Origin: an uncultured Clostridium sp.
GTDB taxonomy: Bacteria; Bacillota; Clostridia; Lachnospirales; Lachnospiraceae
Direction: 5' to 3'
Length of the DNA stretch: 64,000 nt
Assembly: GCA_945917985.1 (NCBI GenBank)
Contig: CAMEIH010000004.1
Span: 17,456 to 81,455, forward strand
A model generated the notes under the pieces. The model was not told where the DNA came from and made no database searches. It saw only the letters and a program-made list of their open reading frames with translations. Positions within the stretch are counted from its first letter, which is position 1. Every line of letters begins with the position of its first letter. The translations under genes and the position numbers were made by a program. Of this stretch, positions 8,360 through 17,246 are shown piece after piece.

Positions 8360-9025
8360 ATGTTTCAGTATTGTTTATTTGATCTTGACGGAACACTGAC
8401 TGATCCAAGAGAAGGCATTACAAAATCAGTACAGTATGCACTGCATCATTTTGGAATAGAGGAGCCTGACCTTAAGAAGCTGGAGCCCTTTATCGGGCCT
8501 CCGTTAAAGGACAGCTTTATGGAGTTTTACGGATTTACCGAAGAACAGGCAGAGGAAGCAATGAAATTTTACAGGGAGCGGTTTGCACCCATAGGCATTT
8601 ATGAGAATGAGGTTTTTGAAGGAATACCGGAAATGCTTCGGCATCTTCATCAAAACGGGCAGAAGCTTGCGGTAGCTTCCAGCAAGCCTATTGGTTTTGT
8701 GCGTCAGATTCTGCAGCATTTTGAAATAGATGGGTATTTTGACGTGATCGTGGGAAGTGAGCTTGATGGTACCAGATCCACCAAGGAAGAGGTCGTGGAG
8801 GAAGCACTTTCACAGCTTGGCATTTTGGAGCTGTCAGGTGAAGAAAGGAAAAACAATTGCGCCATGGTGGGGGACCGGAAGTTTGATATTCAGGGCGCAA
8901 AAGCCTATGGACTTACGGGTGTTGGTGTTTCCTTTGGTTTTGCCGGGGAAGGTGAGCTGGAAGAAGCAGGTGCGGATATCATCGTGGATACCGTGACGGA
9001 ATTAGAAAAATTGCTACTCAGATAA
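8360..9025 (+). CDS. HAD-superfamily phosphatase (phosphoglycolate phosphatase-like)
   Basis: A 221-residue soluble HAD hydrolase. Motif I is FDLDGTLTD with nucleophile Asp8 and acid/base Asp10, motif II is the Ser in ASSKP, motif III is a Lys in the TKEEVV region, and motif IV is VGDRKFDIQGA. The helical C1 cap between motifs I and II is typical of Gph/PGP-type phosphatases and some 5'-nucleotidases. Precise substrate is not predictable. GGAAAGAGAG precedes the ATG. It lies between the DUF3592 gene and the CPBP protease gene with short spacers. Confidence 0.88.
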   Translation: MFQYCLFDLDGTLTDPREGITKSVQYALHHFGIEEPDLKKLEPFIGPPLKDSFMEFYGFTEEQAEEAMKFYRERFAPIGIYENEVFEGIPEMLRHLHQNGQKLAVASSKPIGFVRQILQHFEIDGYFDVIVGSELDGTRSTKEEVVEEALSQLGILELSGEERKNNCAMVGDRKFDIQGAKAYGLTGVGVSFGFAGEGELEEAGADIIVDTVTELEKLLLR

Positions 9026-9041
9026 AGGAAGGAAGAGGACA

Positions 9042-9896
9042 TTGAGTTATTTTAAAATGATCAGCTGCAGGTGGGAGGAAGGGGACTTAAAAAAATGGTC
9101 TCCGCTGAAAAAGGCATCCTATCTGTTGATACCGTTTCTTATTTATATGGTGGTAAACGATATGGCGGAAGTGATCCTGTGGGCACTTTCGGAACATTTC
9201 CTTGGTGGCGCAGGGGAAGAAACAGTGGCCTTTGCAAGTCATTATGGGGCAACTATTCGGGGAATGATCAGTGGAGTCGCCATTTTGCTCGGAGTGGCAG
9301 CGGTATGGACGGCAGTGAAAAATGAGATCAATGTGCCGGGAGGAGTAAAAGGAGATGCGGTCACCGCCTATGCCTTTCTTGCCGCGTTTGCGTGCTGCAT
9401 TTCCATCAGTATCAATATCCTTTTTTATCAGACAGGCTTTACGTCAAGCTCAGGGGCCTATGAAAATGTTTATGAAGCCCAGTATGGAGTGGAATTTTTG
9501 ATCGGCCTTGTCCTTTACGGCGTGATCTCACCGATTGCGGAGGAAGCAATCTTCAGGGGACTTATTTATAACCGGATGAAACGGTGCTTCGGATGGATCG
9601 CAGCGCTGATCTTTTCCTCCCTTTTGTTTGGTGCTTATCACGGAAATGTGGTACAGGCGGTATATGGCATGCTGCTTGGTCTGATGATTGCGTATTCCTA
9701 TGAATTATATAAAAACTTTGCGGCGCCGGTGCTGTTTCATGCCATTGCCAATATCAGTGTGTACACCATGACTTACCGGAATAATCTGGGTCAAATGGAC
9801 AGAAGAATCGCACTTACAATAGGCGCAATTACGTTTCTGGCGGCAATTTCAATTGCTGTCTATATAAAAAATAAGCTTCTGCCAAAAGAAAAATAG
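9042..9896 (+). CDS. CPBP-family intramembrane metalloprotease
   Basis: A 284-residue membrane protein. It appears to start at TTG 9042, which is 4-6 bp after GGAAGAGG; an in-frame ATG at 9057 is the alternative. About seven hydrophobic segments are seen. The CPBP (CAAX protease/bacteriocin-processing) motifs are complete: EEAIFRG with Glu167, Glu168 and Arg172; His200 in FGAYHGN; and His233 in LFHAIANIS. The family includes glutamate-type intramembrane proteases of the Rce1 fold that cut peptides or confer bacteriocin immunity. No bacteriocin gene is nearby, so the substrate is unknown. It closes the operon begun by the S1 gene; no clear terminator hairpin follows in the next 150 bp. Confidence 0.88.
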   Translation: MSYFKMISCRWEEGDLKKWSPLKKASYLLIPFLIYMVVNDMAEVILWALSEHFLGGAGEETVAFASHYGATIRGMISGVAILLGVAAVWTAVKNEINVPGGVKGDAVTAYAFLAAFACCISISINILFYQTGFTSSSGAYENVYEAQYGVEFLIGLVLYGVISPIAEEAIFRGLIYNRMKRCFGWIAALIFSSLLFGAYHGNVVQAVYGMLLGLMIAYSYELYKNFAAPVLFHAIANISVYTMTYRNNLGQMDRRIALTIGAITFLAAISIAVYIKNKLLPKEK

Positions 9897-9969
9897 AACT
9901 TAAATTGTATAAAAGAAGGAAAAAAGAAAAGATAATAGAGTATATAATCAGATAATTAAATTACGTAAA

Positions 9970-10041
9970 TGACAATTGACAAATAATCTGACAATTAAAA
10001 GAATAGTCGTTATTTACAAATGAAAAAAAATGTTGTATAGT
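9970..10041 (+). promoter_or_regulatory. gltB promoter with three upstream TGACAAW repeats
   Basis: The -35 TTTACA (10013-10018) and -10 TATAGT (10036-10041) are spaced 17 bp. Upstream, TGACAAT (9970-9976), TGACAAA (9977-9983) and TGACAAT (9989-9995) lie on the same strand within 26 bp, a plausible activator site. The start of transcription is expected at about 10048, immediately before the first leader hairpin. The intergenic region 9897-10251 holds this promoter and the leader; I see no gene in it. Confidence 0.65.
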
Positions 10042-10050
10042 ATGCCCATA

Positions 10051-10203
10051 GGTCGCAAAGAGGCGAGTTAATAGTCTCTTTGCGACCTTTCTTGTATGCA
10101 GAAATATTTTCTGTATACGGGAAAGGTGTAGATGCGCACTCGTGCGAATGGAGATTATTGCAAGCAATCGCACTCGGCGCGGAAATGTGCCAAGGCACAT
10201 TTC
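10051..10203 (+). promoter_or_regulatory. Hairpin-rich 5' leader of gltB
   Basis: Four helices can be drawn: GGTCGCAAAGAG (10051-10062) with CTCTTTGCGACC (10076-10087); GTATGCAGAAA (10094-10104) with TTTCTGTATAC (10108-10118); GTGCGA (10142-10147) with TCGCAC (10168-10173) extended by GCGC/GCGC; and GAAATGTGCC (10182-10191) with GGCACATTTC (10194-10203). None has a long U-tract. The first begins at or next to the predicted transcript 5' end and may protect it. No match to a riboswitch class I know. Confidence 0.55.
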
Positions 10204-10251
10204 ATTGTATGATACACGTATACGCTATTCATAAGGGAAGGAGAAACAGAT

Positions 10252-13200
10252 ATGTTTGATGCAAAATTAACGGTTCCTGAAGCGCCGCTTCACCGCCCGG
10301 AATTTGAACATGACAATTGCGGTATCGGTGCCTGCGTCAATATCAAGGGAGTAAAGAGCCGTGAAACGGTGGAAAATGCACTTAAGATTGTAGAAAATCT
10401 GGAGCACCGTGCCGGTAAAGATGCAGAGGGTAAGACAGGTGACGGTGTCGGTATCCTGACCCAGATCCCTCATAAATTCTTTAAGAAAGTAACAAAATCG
10501 CTTGGAATCTCCATAGGGGAAGACAGAGAGTACGGTGTGGGTATGTTCTTTTTCCCACAGGATGAACTGCAGAAAAACCAGGCGAAAAAGATGTTTGAGA
10601 TCATCGTGGAGAAGGAAGGACTTACCTTCCTTGGATGGAGAGAAGTTCCCACCCATCCGGAGGTTCTCGGACACAAGGCGGTGGAATGTATGCCTCACAT
10701 CATGCAGGCATTCGTAAAGAAACCTGCAAACGTGGCCAAGGGAATTGATTTTGACAGAATGCTTTATATTGTAAGAAGAGTATTTGAACAGTCTTCCGAT
10801 AACACCTATGTGGTTTCTTTGTCGAGCAGGACGATCGTATATAAAGGAATGTTTCTGGTGGGACAGCTCCGCACCTTCTTTGCGGATCTGCAGGATAAGG
10901 ATTACGAGTCTGCCATTGCCATCGTACATTCCCGTTTCTCTACCAACACCAATCCCAGCTGGGAGAGAGCTCATCCCAACCGTTTTATCGTGCACAACGG
11001 TGAGATCAATACCATTCAGGGCAACGCAGATAAGATGTTGGCCCGTGAGGAAAACATGGAATCGGAGCATCTCCACAGCGTACTTCACAAGGTGCTTCCG
11101 GTAGTCAACACTTCCGGATCCGATTCGGCTATGCTGGATAATACACTGGAATTCCTCGTGATGAGCGGTATGGATCTTCCCCTTGCGGTGATGATTACCA
11201 TTCCGGAGCCCTGTTCAAATAACAAGACCATGTCCCAGCATAAAAAGGACTTTTATCAGTATTATGCAACCATGATGGAGCCCTGGGACGGTCCGGCTTC
11301 CATTCTGTTCAGTGACGGTGATGTGATGGGAGCTGTCCTTGACCGTAACGGTCTGCGTCCTTCCAGATATATGATTACGGATGATGATACGCTGATCCTT
11401 TCCTCCGAAGTCGGTGTGCTTGACATTGATCCTTCCAAAATCATTGTGAAGGAACGTCTCCGTCCCGGCAAGATGCTGCTGGTGGATCTGGTGCAGGGAA
11501 GAGTCATTGATGATGATGAGCTGAAGGAGAGCTATGCTTCCAGACAGCCCTACGGCGAATGGCTTGACAGCAATCTTGTATATTTGAAGGATCTGAAGAT
11601 TCCCAATGAGCGTGTACCGGAATTCACTTATGAAGAAAGACAGCGTATGCAGAAGGCATTCGGCTATTCCTATGAAGAACTGAAGACCAGTATTCTTCCC
11701 ATGGCAAAGAACGGTGGGGAAGCCATTGCGGCCATGGGTGTGGATACGCCGCTTCCGGTCTTAAGCAAGACCCATCATCCGCTGTTCCATTACTTTAAAC
11801 AGAAATTCGCGCAGGTGACCAACCCGCCTATCGATGCCATCCGTGAGGAGGTAGTGACTTCCACTACCGTTTACATCGGTACGGACGGAAATATTCTGGA
11901 GGAAACACCCCAGAACTGCAATGTGATGCAGGTCCATAATCCGATTCTGACCAACACGGATATCATGAAGATCAAGAGCATGAAAAAGGATGGCTTTAAG
12001 GTAGAAGTTATTCCTATTACCTATTATAAAAACACAAGTCTGGAACGTGCCATTGACAGACTGTTTGTGGAAGTGGACAGAGCCTACAGAGACGGTGTGA
12101 ATATTATGATTCTTTCTGACAGGGGCGTGGATGAAAACCATGTGGCAATTCCTTCCCTGCTTGCCGTATCGGCACTGAACAGACACCTCGTCGTAACCAA
12201 GAAAAAAACAAGCGTGGCTCTGATTCTGGAGTCAGGTGAACCGAGAGAAGTACATCATTTCGCAACCCTGTTAGGTTACGGTGCATGCGCCATCAATCCT
12301 TATCTTGCCCAGGAGTCCATTAAGGAGCTGATCGACAACCATATGCTGGACAAGGATTATTATGCGGCAGTGGACGACTACAACAATGCAATTTTGCACG
12401 GAATCGTAAAGATTGCATCCAAAATGGGTATCAGCACCATTCAGTCCTATGAAGGCTCCCAGATTTTTGAAGCCATCGGTATTGATAAAGATGTGATCAA
12501 TAAATACTTCCCCAATACAGTATGCCGTGTGGGTGGTATCACCATTAAAGATATTGAAAAACAGGTGGATGATCTTCATTCACAGGCTTTTGATCCCCTT
12601 GGTCTTGCCAATGATTTAACACTTGACAGCCTTGGACACCACAAGATGAGGAGCGGTGCGGATGAACATCTCTATAACCCCGCAACCATTCATCTTCTCC
12701 AGGAATCTACAAAGCGTGGTGACTATGAGATGTTTAAGCAGTACACCGCACTGGTTAATGATGAGGATTCCGCCAGAAATTTACGAGGACTGATGGATTT
12801 CAATTTCCCTGAAAAAGGAGTTCCTATTGAGGAAGTGGAAAGCGTGGATTCCATTGTGACCAGGTTTAAAACGGGAGCCATGTCCTATGGTTCTATTTCC
12901 AAGGAAGCCCATGAGACATTGGCGATTGCCATGAATACCCTTCACGGACGCTCCAATTCCGGTGAAGGCGGTGAGGATCTTGACAGACTTTCCGTCGGTC
13001 CTGACGGACTCAACAGATGCTCTGCAATCAAACAGGTAGCCAGTGGACGGTTTGGTGTGACCAGCAGATATCTGGTGAGCGCAAATGAGATACAAATCAA
13101 GATGGCACAGGGAGCAAAACCGGGCGAAGGCGGTCATCTTCCCGCAGGAAAAGTTTATCCCTGGATCGCAAAGACGAGACACTCAACCCCGGGTGTCGGT

Positions 13201-14802
13201 CTGATTTCTCCTCCGCCTCATCATGATATTTATTCTATCGAGGACCTTGCGGAGTTGATCTATGATTTAAAGAATGCAAATAAAGATGCCAGAATCAGTG
13301 TAAAGCTGGTCTCCGAGGCAGGTGTTGGTACGGTTGCGGCAGGTGTCGCCAAGGCAGGAGCCCAGGTTATCCTTGTTTCCGGCTATGACGGCGGTACCGG
13401 TGCAGCACCCAGAAGTTCTATTCACAATGCAGGCCTTCCCTGGGAGCTTGGCGTTGCGGAGACTCATCAGACACTGATCATGAACGGTCTTCGAAACAAA
13501 GTCCGTATCGAGACAGACGGTAAGCTGATGAGCGGTCGTGATGTTGCCATCGCGGCAATTCTGGGTGCGGAGGAGTTCGGTGTTGCAACAGCGCCTCTTG
13601 TAACCATGGGCTGTGTGATGATGAGAGTCTGCAATCTGGACACCTGCCCTGTGGGCGTGGCAACCCAGAATCCGGAGCTCCGCAAGAACTTCAGAGGAAA
13701 GCCGGAATATGTCATCAACTTTATGCGTTTTATCGCAGAGGAACTTCGTGAATATATGGCAAAGCTGGGCGTTCGCAGTGTAGATGAACTGGTGGGTCAT
13801 ACAGAGTTCTTAAAGATGAAGGATAATCTGACAAAGCAGCAGAAACAGATCGATTTAAGCCTGATTCTGCAGAATCCTTATGCGGAGAGCAAAGAGAAAG
13901 TGACCTTTGATCCTAAAAAGGTTTACGATTTCAAGCTGGAGAACACCATTGATGAAAAGGTGCTCTTAAAGCAGCTGAACAAGGCAATTGACACAGGTGC
14001 AAAGCGCAGTATAGAGGTAGATGTGAAGAACACTGACAGAGCCTTCGGTACCATCTTAGGTTCTGAGATCACAAAGCGGCTTGGAGATAATCTTGGCGAG
14101 GATACTTATCGTGTTCTGTGTAATGGTGCCGGCGGACAGAGCTTCGGTGCATTTATACCGAAAGGACTTACCCTGGAGCTTGTGGGAGATTCCAATGACT
14201 ACTTTGGAAAAGGCCTTTCCGGCGGCAAGCTGATCGTTTATCCTCCCAAGGGAAGCCGTTTCAAGGCGGAAGATAATATTATCATCGGTAACGTGGCACT
14301 GTATGGTGCAACCAGCGGCAAGGCATTTATCAACGGTGTGGCAGGCGAGCGTTTCTGTGTCCGTAATTCAGGAGCCATTGCTGTTGTGGAAGGCGTTGGC
14401 GACCATGGATGTGAGTATATGACGGGTGGTCGTGTGGTAGTCCTTGGCAGAACCGGCAAAAACTTTGCGGCAGGTATGAGCGGTGGTATCGCTTATGTGC
14501 TGGATGAGGACAATGATCTGTACATCCGTCTGAACAAGGAAATGGTATCCTCCTATGAGGTCACTTCCAAATATGATGTCATTGAGCTGAAGGAAATGAT
14601 CAAAGAGCATGTGGCACTGACCAATTCCGAAAAAGGAAAACTGATTCTGGATAACTTCAGTGATTATCTGCCAAAGTTCAAGAAGATCATTCCTCATGAT
14701 TATGAGAAGATGCTGGCTACCATCGTGCAGATGGAAGAAAAGGGCTTAAGCGCAGAACAGGCACAGATTGAAGCATTTTATGCGGTCAAGGCTGCGAAAT
14801 AA
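10252..14802 (+). CDS. gltB: Glutamate synthase, large (alpha) subunit
   Basis: A 1516-residue enzyme of normal length for the alpha subunit. A 22-residue propeptide precedes Cys23 (HDNCGIGACV), the expected N-terminal nucleophile of the class II glutaminase domain (to about 410). The central domain follows (about 480-770), then the FMN/2-oxoglutarate synthase barrel (about 830-1190) with SYGSISKEAH and GGHLPAGKV, the Fe-S cysteines in CVMMRVCNLDTCPVGVATQ, and the C-terminal GXGXG beta-helix with GGQSFGAF. It converts glutamine plus 2-oxoglutarate to two glutamates in the cytosol. GltD follows 13 bp later and supplies electrons. AAGGAG precedes the ATG. Regulation probably acts through the repeats and leader upstream. 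Confidence 0.98.
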   Translation: MFDAKLTVPEAPLHRPEFEHDNCGIGACVNIKGVKSRETVENALKIVENLEHRAGKDAEGKTGDGVGILTQIPHKFFKKVTKSLGISIGEDREYGVGMFFFPQDELQKNQAKKMFEIIVEKEGLTFLGWREVPTHPEVLGHKAVECMPHIMQAFVKKPANVAKGIDFDRMLYIVRRVFEQSSDNTYVVSLSSRTIVYKGMFLVGQLRTFFADLQDKDYESAIAIVHSRFSTNTNPSWERAHPNRFIVHNGEINTIQGNADKMLAREENMESEHLHSVLHKVLPVVNTSGSDSAMLDNTLEFLVMSGMDLPLAVMITIPEPCSNNKTMSQHKKDFYQYYATMMEPWDGPASILFSDGDVMGAVLDRNGLRPSRYMITDDDTLILSSEVGVLDIDPSKIIVKERLRPGKMLLVDLVQGRVIDDDELKESYASRQPYGEWLDSNLVYLKDLKIPNERVPEFTYEERQRMQKAFGYSYEELKTSILPMAKNGGEAIAAMGVDTPLPVLSKTHHPLFHYFKQKFAQVTNPPIDAIREEVVTSTTVYIGTDGNILEETPQNCNVMQVHNPILTNTDIMKIKSMKKDGFKVEVIPITYYKNTSLERAIDRLFVEVDRAYRDGVNIMILSDRGVDENHVAIPSLLAVSALNRHLVVTKKKTSVALILESGEPREVHHFATLLGYGACAINPYLAQESIKELIDNHMLDKDYYAAVDDYNNAILHGIVKIASKMGISTIQSYEGSQIFEAIGIDKDVINKYFPNTVCRVGGITIKDIEKQVDDLHSQAFDPLGLANDLTLDSLGHHKMRSGADEHLYNPATIHLLQESTKRGDYEMFKQYTALVNDEDSARNLRGLMDFNFPEKGVPIEEVESVDSIVTRFKTGAMSYGSISKEAHETLAIAMNTLHGRSNSGEGGEDLDRLSVGPDGLNRCSAIKQVASGRFGVTSRYLVSANEIQIKMAQGAKPGEGGHLPAGKVYPWIAKTRHSTPGVGLISPPPHHDIYSIEDLAELIYDLKNANKDARISVKLVSEAGVGTVAAGVAKAGAQVILVSGYDGGTGAAPRSSIHNAGLPWELGVAETHQTLIMNGLRNKVRIETDGKLMSGRDVAIAAILGAEEFGVATAPLVTMGCVMMRVCNLDTCPVGVATQNPELRKNFRGKPEYVINFMRFIAEELREYMAKLGVRSVDELVGHTEFLKMKDNLTKQQKQIDLSLILQNPYAESKEKVTFDPKKVYDFKLENTIDEKVLLKQLNKAIDTGAKRSIEVDVKNTDRAFGTILGSEITKRLGDNLGEDTYRVLCNGAGGQSFGAFIPKGLTLELVGDSNDYFGKGLSGGKLIVYPPKGSRFKAEDNIIIGNVALYGATSGKAFINGVAGERFCVRNSGAIAVVEGVGDHGCEYMTGGRVVVLGRTGKNFAAGMSGGIAYVLDEDNDLYIRLNKEMVSSYEVTSKYDVIELKEMIKEHVALTNSEKGKLILDNFSDYLPKFKKIIPHDYEKMLATIVQMEEKGLSAEQAQIEAFYAVKAAK

Positions 14803-14815
14803 GGAGGTGTGAAAA

Positions 14816-16309
14816 ATGGGAAAACCAACAGGATTTATGGAGTATAAAAGAGAGGTTTCAAAGGACGTAAAACCTAAGGACAGAATCAAAAATTTTAACG
14901 AATTCCATGAGCACCTTCCCATGGAAAAGCAGCAGCTCCAGGGCGCGCGGTGTATGGAGTGCGGCGTTCCCTTCTGCCAGGCGGGCATGAACATCTGCGG
15001 CATGACAAGCGGCTGCCCTCTGCACAATCTGGTGCCGGAATGGAATGATCTTGTTTACACCGGCAACTGGCAGCAGGCATACAACAGATTAAAAAAGACA
15101 AACAGTTTTCCGGAATTTACTTCGAGAGTGTGTCCCGCACTCTGCGAGGCGGCATGTACCTGCAATCTCATCGGAGAACCGGTGGCTACCAAGGAAAATG
15201 AGTATGCCATCATAGAGAACGCATATGAAAAAGGATATGCCGATCCAAAGCCGCCAAAGGTTCGCACCGGCAAGAAGGTAGCGGTAGTGGGAAGCGGCCC
15301 CTCCGGCCTTGCCGTGGCAGACCAGCTCAACAAGAGAGGCCACAGTGTCACCGTGTTTGAACGCTCCGACAGAGTGGGCGGACTTCTGATGTACGGCATC
15401 CCCAATATGAAGCTGGAAAAGCACATCGTGGACCGCAAGATCAAGGTGATGGAAGCAGAAGGTATCACCTTTGTGACCGGCGTGGATGTGGGAAAAGATA
15501 TGAAAGCGGATAAGCTTTTAAAGGAATTTGACAGGGTGGTACTTGCCTGCGGATCCTCCAATCCCCGGGATATCAATGCACCCGGCAGAGATGCAAAAGG
15601 AATTTATTTTGCAGTGGATTTTCTGAAAGCCAATACCAAGAGTCTTCTGGATTCCAATTTTGAGGATAAACAGTATGTGGACACCAAAGACAAGAATGTG
15701 GTAATCATCGGCGGCGGTGACACCGGCAATGACTGTGTGGGAACCAGCATTCGTCACGGCTGCAAATCCGTGACCCAGATCGAGATGATGCCGAAGGCAC
15801 CCGACAAACGTGCCGAGAATAATCCCTGGCCGGAGTGGCCCAAGGTATGCAAGACAGACTACGGTCAGGAGGAGGCCATTGCGGTGTTCGGACATGACCC
15901 CAGAATTTACGAATCTACCGTGAAGGAATTTGTGAAAGACAAGAACGGTAATTTAAAGGCGGTAAAGATCGTAAAGCTCTCCTGGGAGAAGGATCCTGAG
16001 ACGGGACGCATGAAGATGAGTGAGATCCCCGGTTCCGAACAGACCCTTCCCGCAGAGATCGTGCTGATCGCCGCAGGATTTTTGGGAAGCCAGAAGTATG
16101 TGACCGATGCCTTTAAGGTGGAGGTAAACGAGAGAACCAATGTGAAGACGGCTCCCGGAAAATACGAGACCAGCGTCAAGAATGTTTTTACTGCCGGTGA
16201 CATGCACAGAGGTCAGTCCCTTGTGGTATGGGCCATCCGTGAAGGAAGGGAAGCTGCAAGAGCGGTGGATGAGAGCCTGATGGGTTATACAAACTTAATC
16301 GTACAATAA
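14816..16309 (+). CDS. gltD: Glutamate synthase, small (beta) subunit
   Basis: A 497-residue flavoprotein. The N-terminal ferredoxin-like part has Cys clusters CMECGVPFCQ, CGMTSGCPLHN and CPALCEAACTC that bind two 4Fe-4S centres. A first Rossmann fold begins at VAVVGSGPSGLAVA (about 155, FAD) and a second at VVIIGGGDTGNDC (about 296, NADPH). The C-terminal FAD-binding motif is VFTAGDMHRGQSLVVWAI. It oxidises NAD(P)H and passes electrons to GltB. Ribosome site AAGGAGGTG lies 5 bp before the ATG. The gltB-gltD order and spacing indicate one transcript. Confidence 0.98.
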   Translation: MGKPTGFMEYKREVSKDVKPKDRIKNFNEFHEHLPMEKQQLQGARCMECGVPFCQAGMNICGMTSGCPLHNLVPEWNDLVYTGNWQQAYNRLKKTNSFPEFTSRVCPALCEAACTCNLIGEPVATKENEYAIIENAYEKGYADPKPPKVRTGKKVAVVGSGPSGLAVADQLNKRGHSVTVFERSDRVGGLLMYGIPNMKLEKHIVDRKIKVMEAEGITFVTGVDVGKDMKADKLLKEFDRVVLACGSSNPRDINAPGRDAKGIYFAVDFLKANTKSLLDSNFEDKQYVDTKDKNVVIIGGGDTGNDCVGTSIRHGCKSVTQIEMMPKAPDKRAENNPWPEWPKVCKTDYGQEEAIAVFGHDPRIYESTVKEFVKDKNGNLKAVKIVKLSWEKDPETGRMKMSEIPGSEQTLPAEIVLIAAGFLGSQKYVTDAFKVEVNERTNVKTAPGKYETSVKNVFTAGDMHRGQSLVVWAIREGREAARAVDESLMGYTNLIVQ

Positions 16310-16313
16310 GAAA

Positions 16314-16345
16314 AAGCCTGCATCCGGATTATCCGGGGCAGGCTT
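16314..16345 (-). terminator. Terminator between gltD and the convergent acyltransferase gene
   Basis: AAGCCTGC (16314-16321) pairs with GCAGGCTT (16338-16345), with an inner CCGGAT/ATCCGG helix. Read on the minus strand it is followed by TTTTTCTTATT, a good terminator for the acyltransferase gene, whose stop codon lies inside the stem. On the plus strand the tail CCTTTAT is weaker, so it may also serve gltD. Confidence 0.85.
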
Positions 16346-17045
16346 CCTTTATGGTATTTGTAATTTTTTCTCTGATCAGATCGGCGATTTCTTTGGAGGT
16401 CATTTCCTTGTAATCTTCGTAAAAAAGCGGTTCCAAAAAGTGAACCTGGGTCTTTACCGGCTTCAGTGAGTTGAGCTCAAAGGGTTTATAAGAATCAATC
16501 AGCGCTACCGGTACAATGGGGCTCTTTGATTTGATCGCACATTTGAAAGCACCCGGAAGAAATTCATGTACATCATTTCGGTTGTGATCATAACCGCCTT
16601 CCGGGAAAATAATATATCTGCGTCCGTTCTTTACTTCATTCACAATACTCAAAATAGTTTTTAACTGAGATTTCATATCTGTTTTGTCCAGCCGTGTTCC
16701 TTTTAAAAGATCAATAAACTGGCTGGTGATGATCTGGTGAGAACGTTTGTCGTCGATCAGTACTGTACAGGGCGCTTCATGACCGGAAATGATACCGAGC
16801 GCATCGTATTTTCCCTGATGATTGGCATACATCACATAGCCACCCTCATCCGGCAGATTTTCCTGACCGTAAATGTCCGTATGGATAAAACCGTTACGCT
16901 GCATAATGGAAACGGCCTGCTTCGCAATTTTATACCGGTCTGCTTCCGTATACCGGTCATCATGATGTTCAATATAGGCAGTTTTTAGCAGATATGCCAG
17001 AATAAAAGGCAAAGAAATAATAATAACATAACAAAGTCTTAACAT
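16329..17045 (-). CDS. 1-acyl-glycerol-3-phosphate acyltransferase (PlsC-like)
   Basis: A 238-residue protein if it starts at the ATG at 17045, which follows TGGGGTG; an in-frame ATG at 17084 would add 13 residues. One hydrophobic segment near the N-terminus would anchor it to the membrane. The acyltransferase block I is NHQGKYDAL (NH-x4-D), and block III is IIFPEGGYDHN (FPEG). These define the PlsC family, which transfers an acyl group to lysophosphatidic acid in phospholipid synthesis. The gene stands alone, convergent to gltD. A DHAP- or other glycerolipid-specific acyltransferase cannot be excluded. Confidence 0.88.
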   Translation of the reverse strand: MLRLCYVIIISLPFILAYLLKTAYIEHHDDRYTEADRYKIAKQAVSIMQRNGFIHTDIYGQENLPDEGGYVMYANHQGKYDALGIISGHEAPCTVLIDDKRSHQIITSQFIDLLKGTRLDKTDMKSQLKTILSIVNEVKNGRRYIIFPEGGYDHNRNDVHEFLPGAFKCAIKSKSPIVPVALIDSYKPFELNSLKPVKTQVHFLEPLFYEDYKEMTSKEIADLIREKITNTIKEACPG

Positions 17046-17145
17046 AAATACACCCCACATTTTCAACATAGAAGAATATACCATATCAGAAGCTTCTTTT
17101 CAAATCATTATGGGGCAAAAAGTCAAAAAACAGAAAATTATTTTC

Positions 17146-17175
17146 TTGAAAGGAACGGGGAGTACAAGGTATAAT
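17146..17175 (+). promoter_or_regulatory. Promoter of the chemoreceptor gene
   Basis: TTGAAA (17146-17151) and TATAAT (17170-17175) are spaced 18 bp, about 70 bp before the ATG at 17247. It looks like a sigma-A promoter rather than a sigma-28 one. Confidence 0.6.
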
Positions 17176-17246
17176 AAATACAAATCGTTCTGCCAAAGAG
17201 AAAAGACAACATTGCCGAAAACTATGGGGAGTTTGGAGGAAAATCT

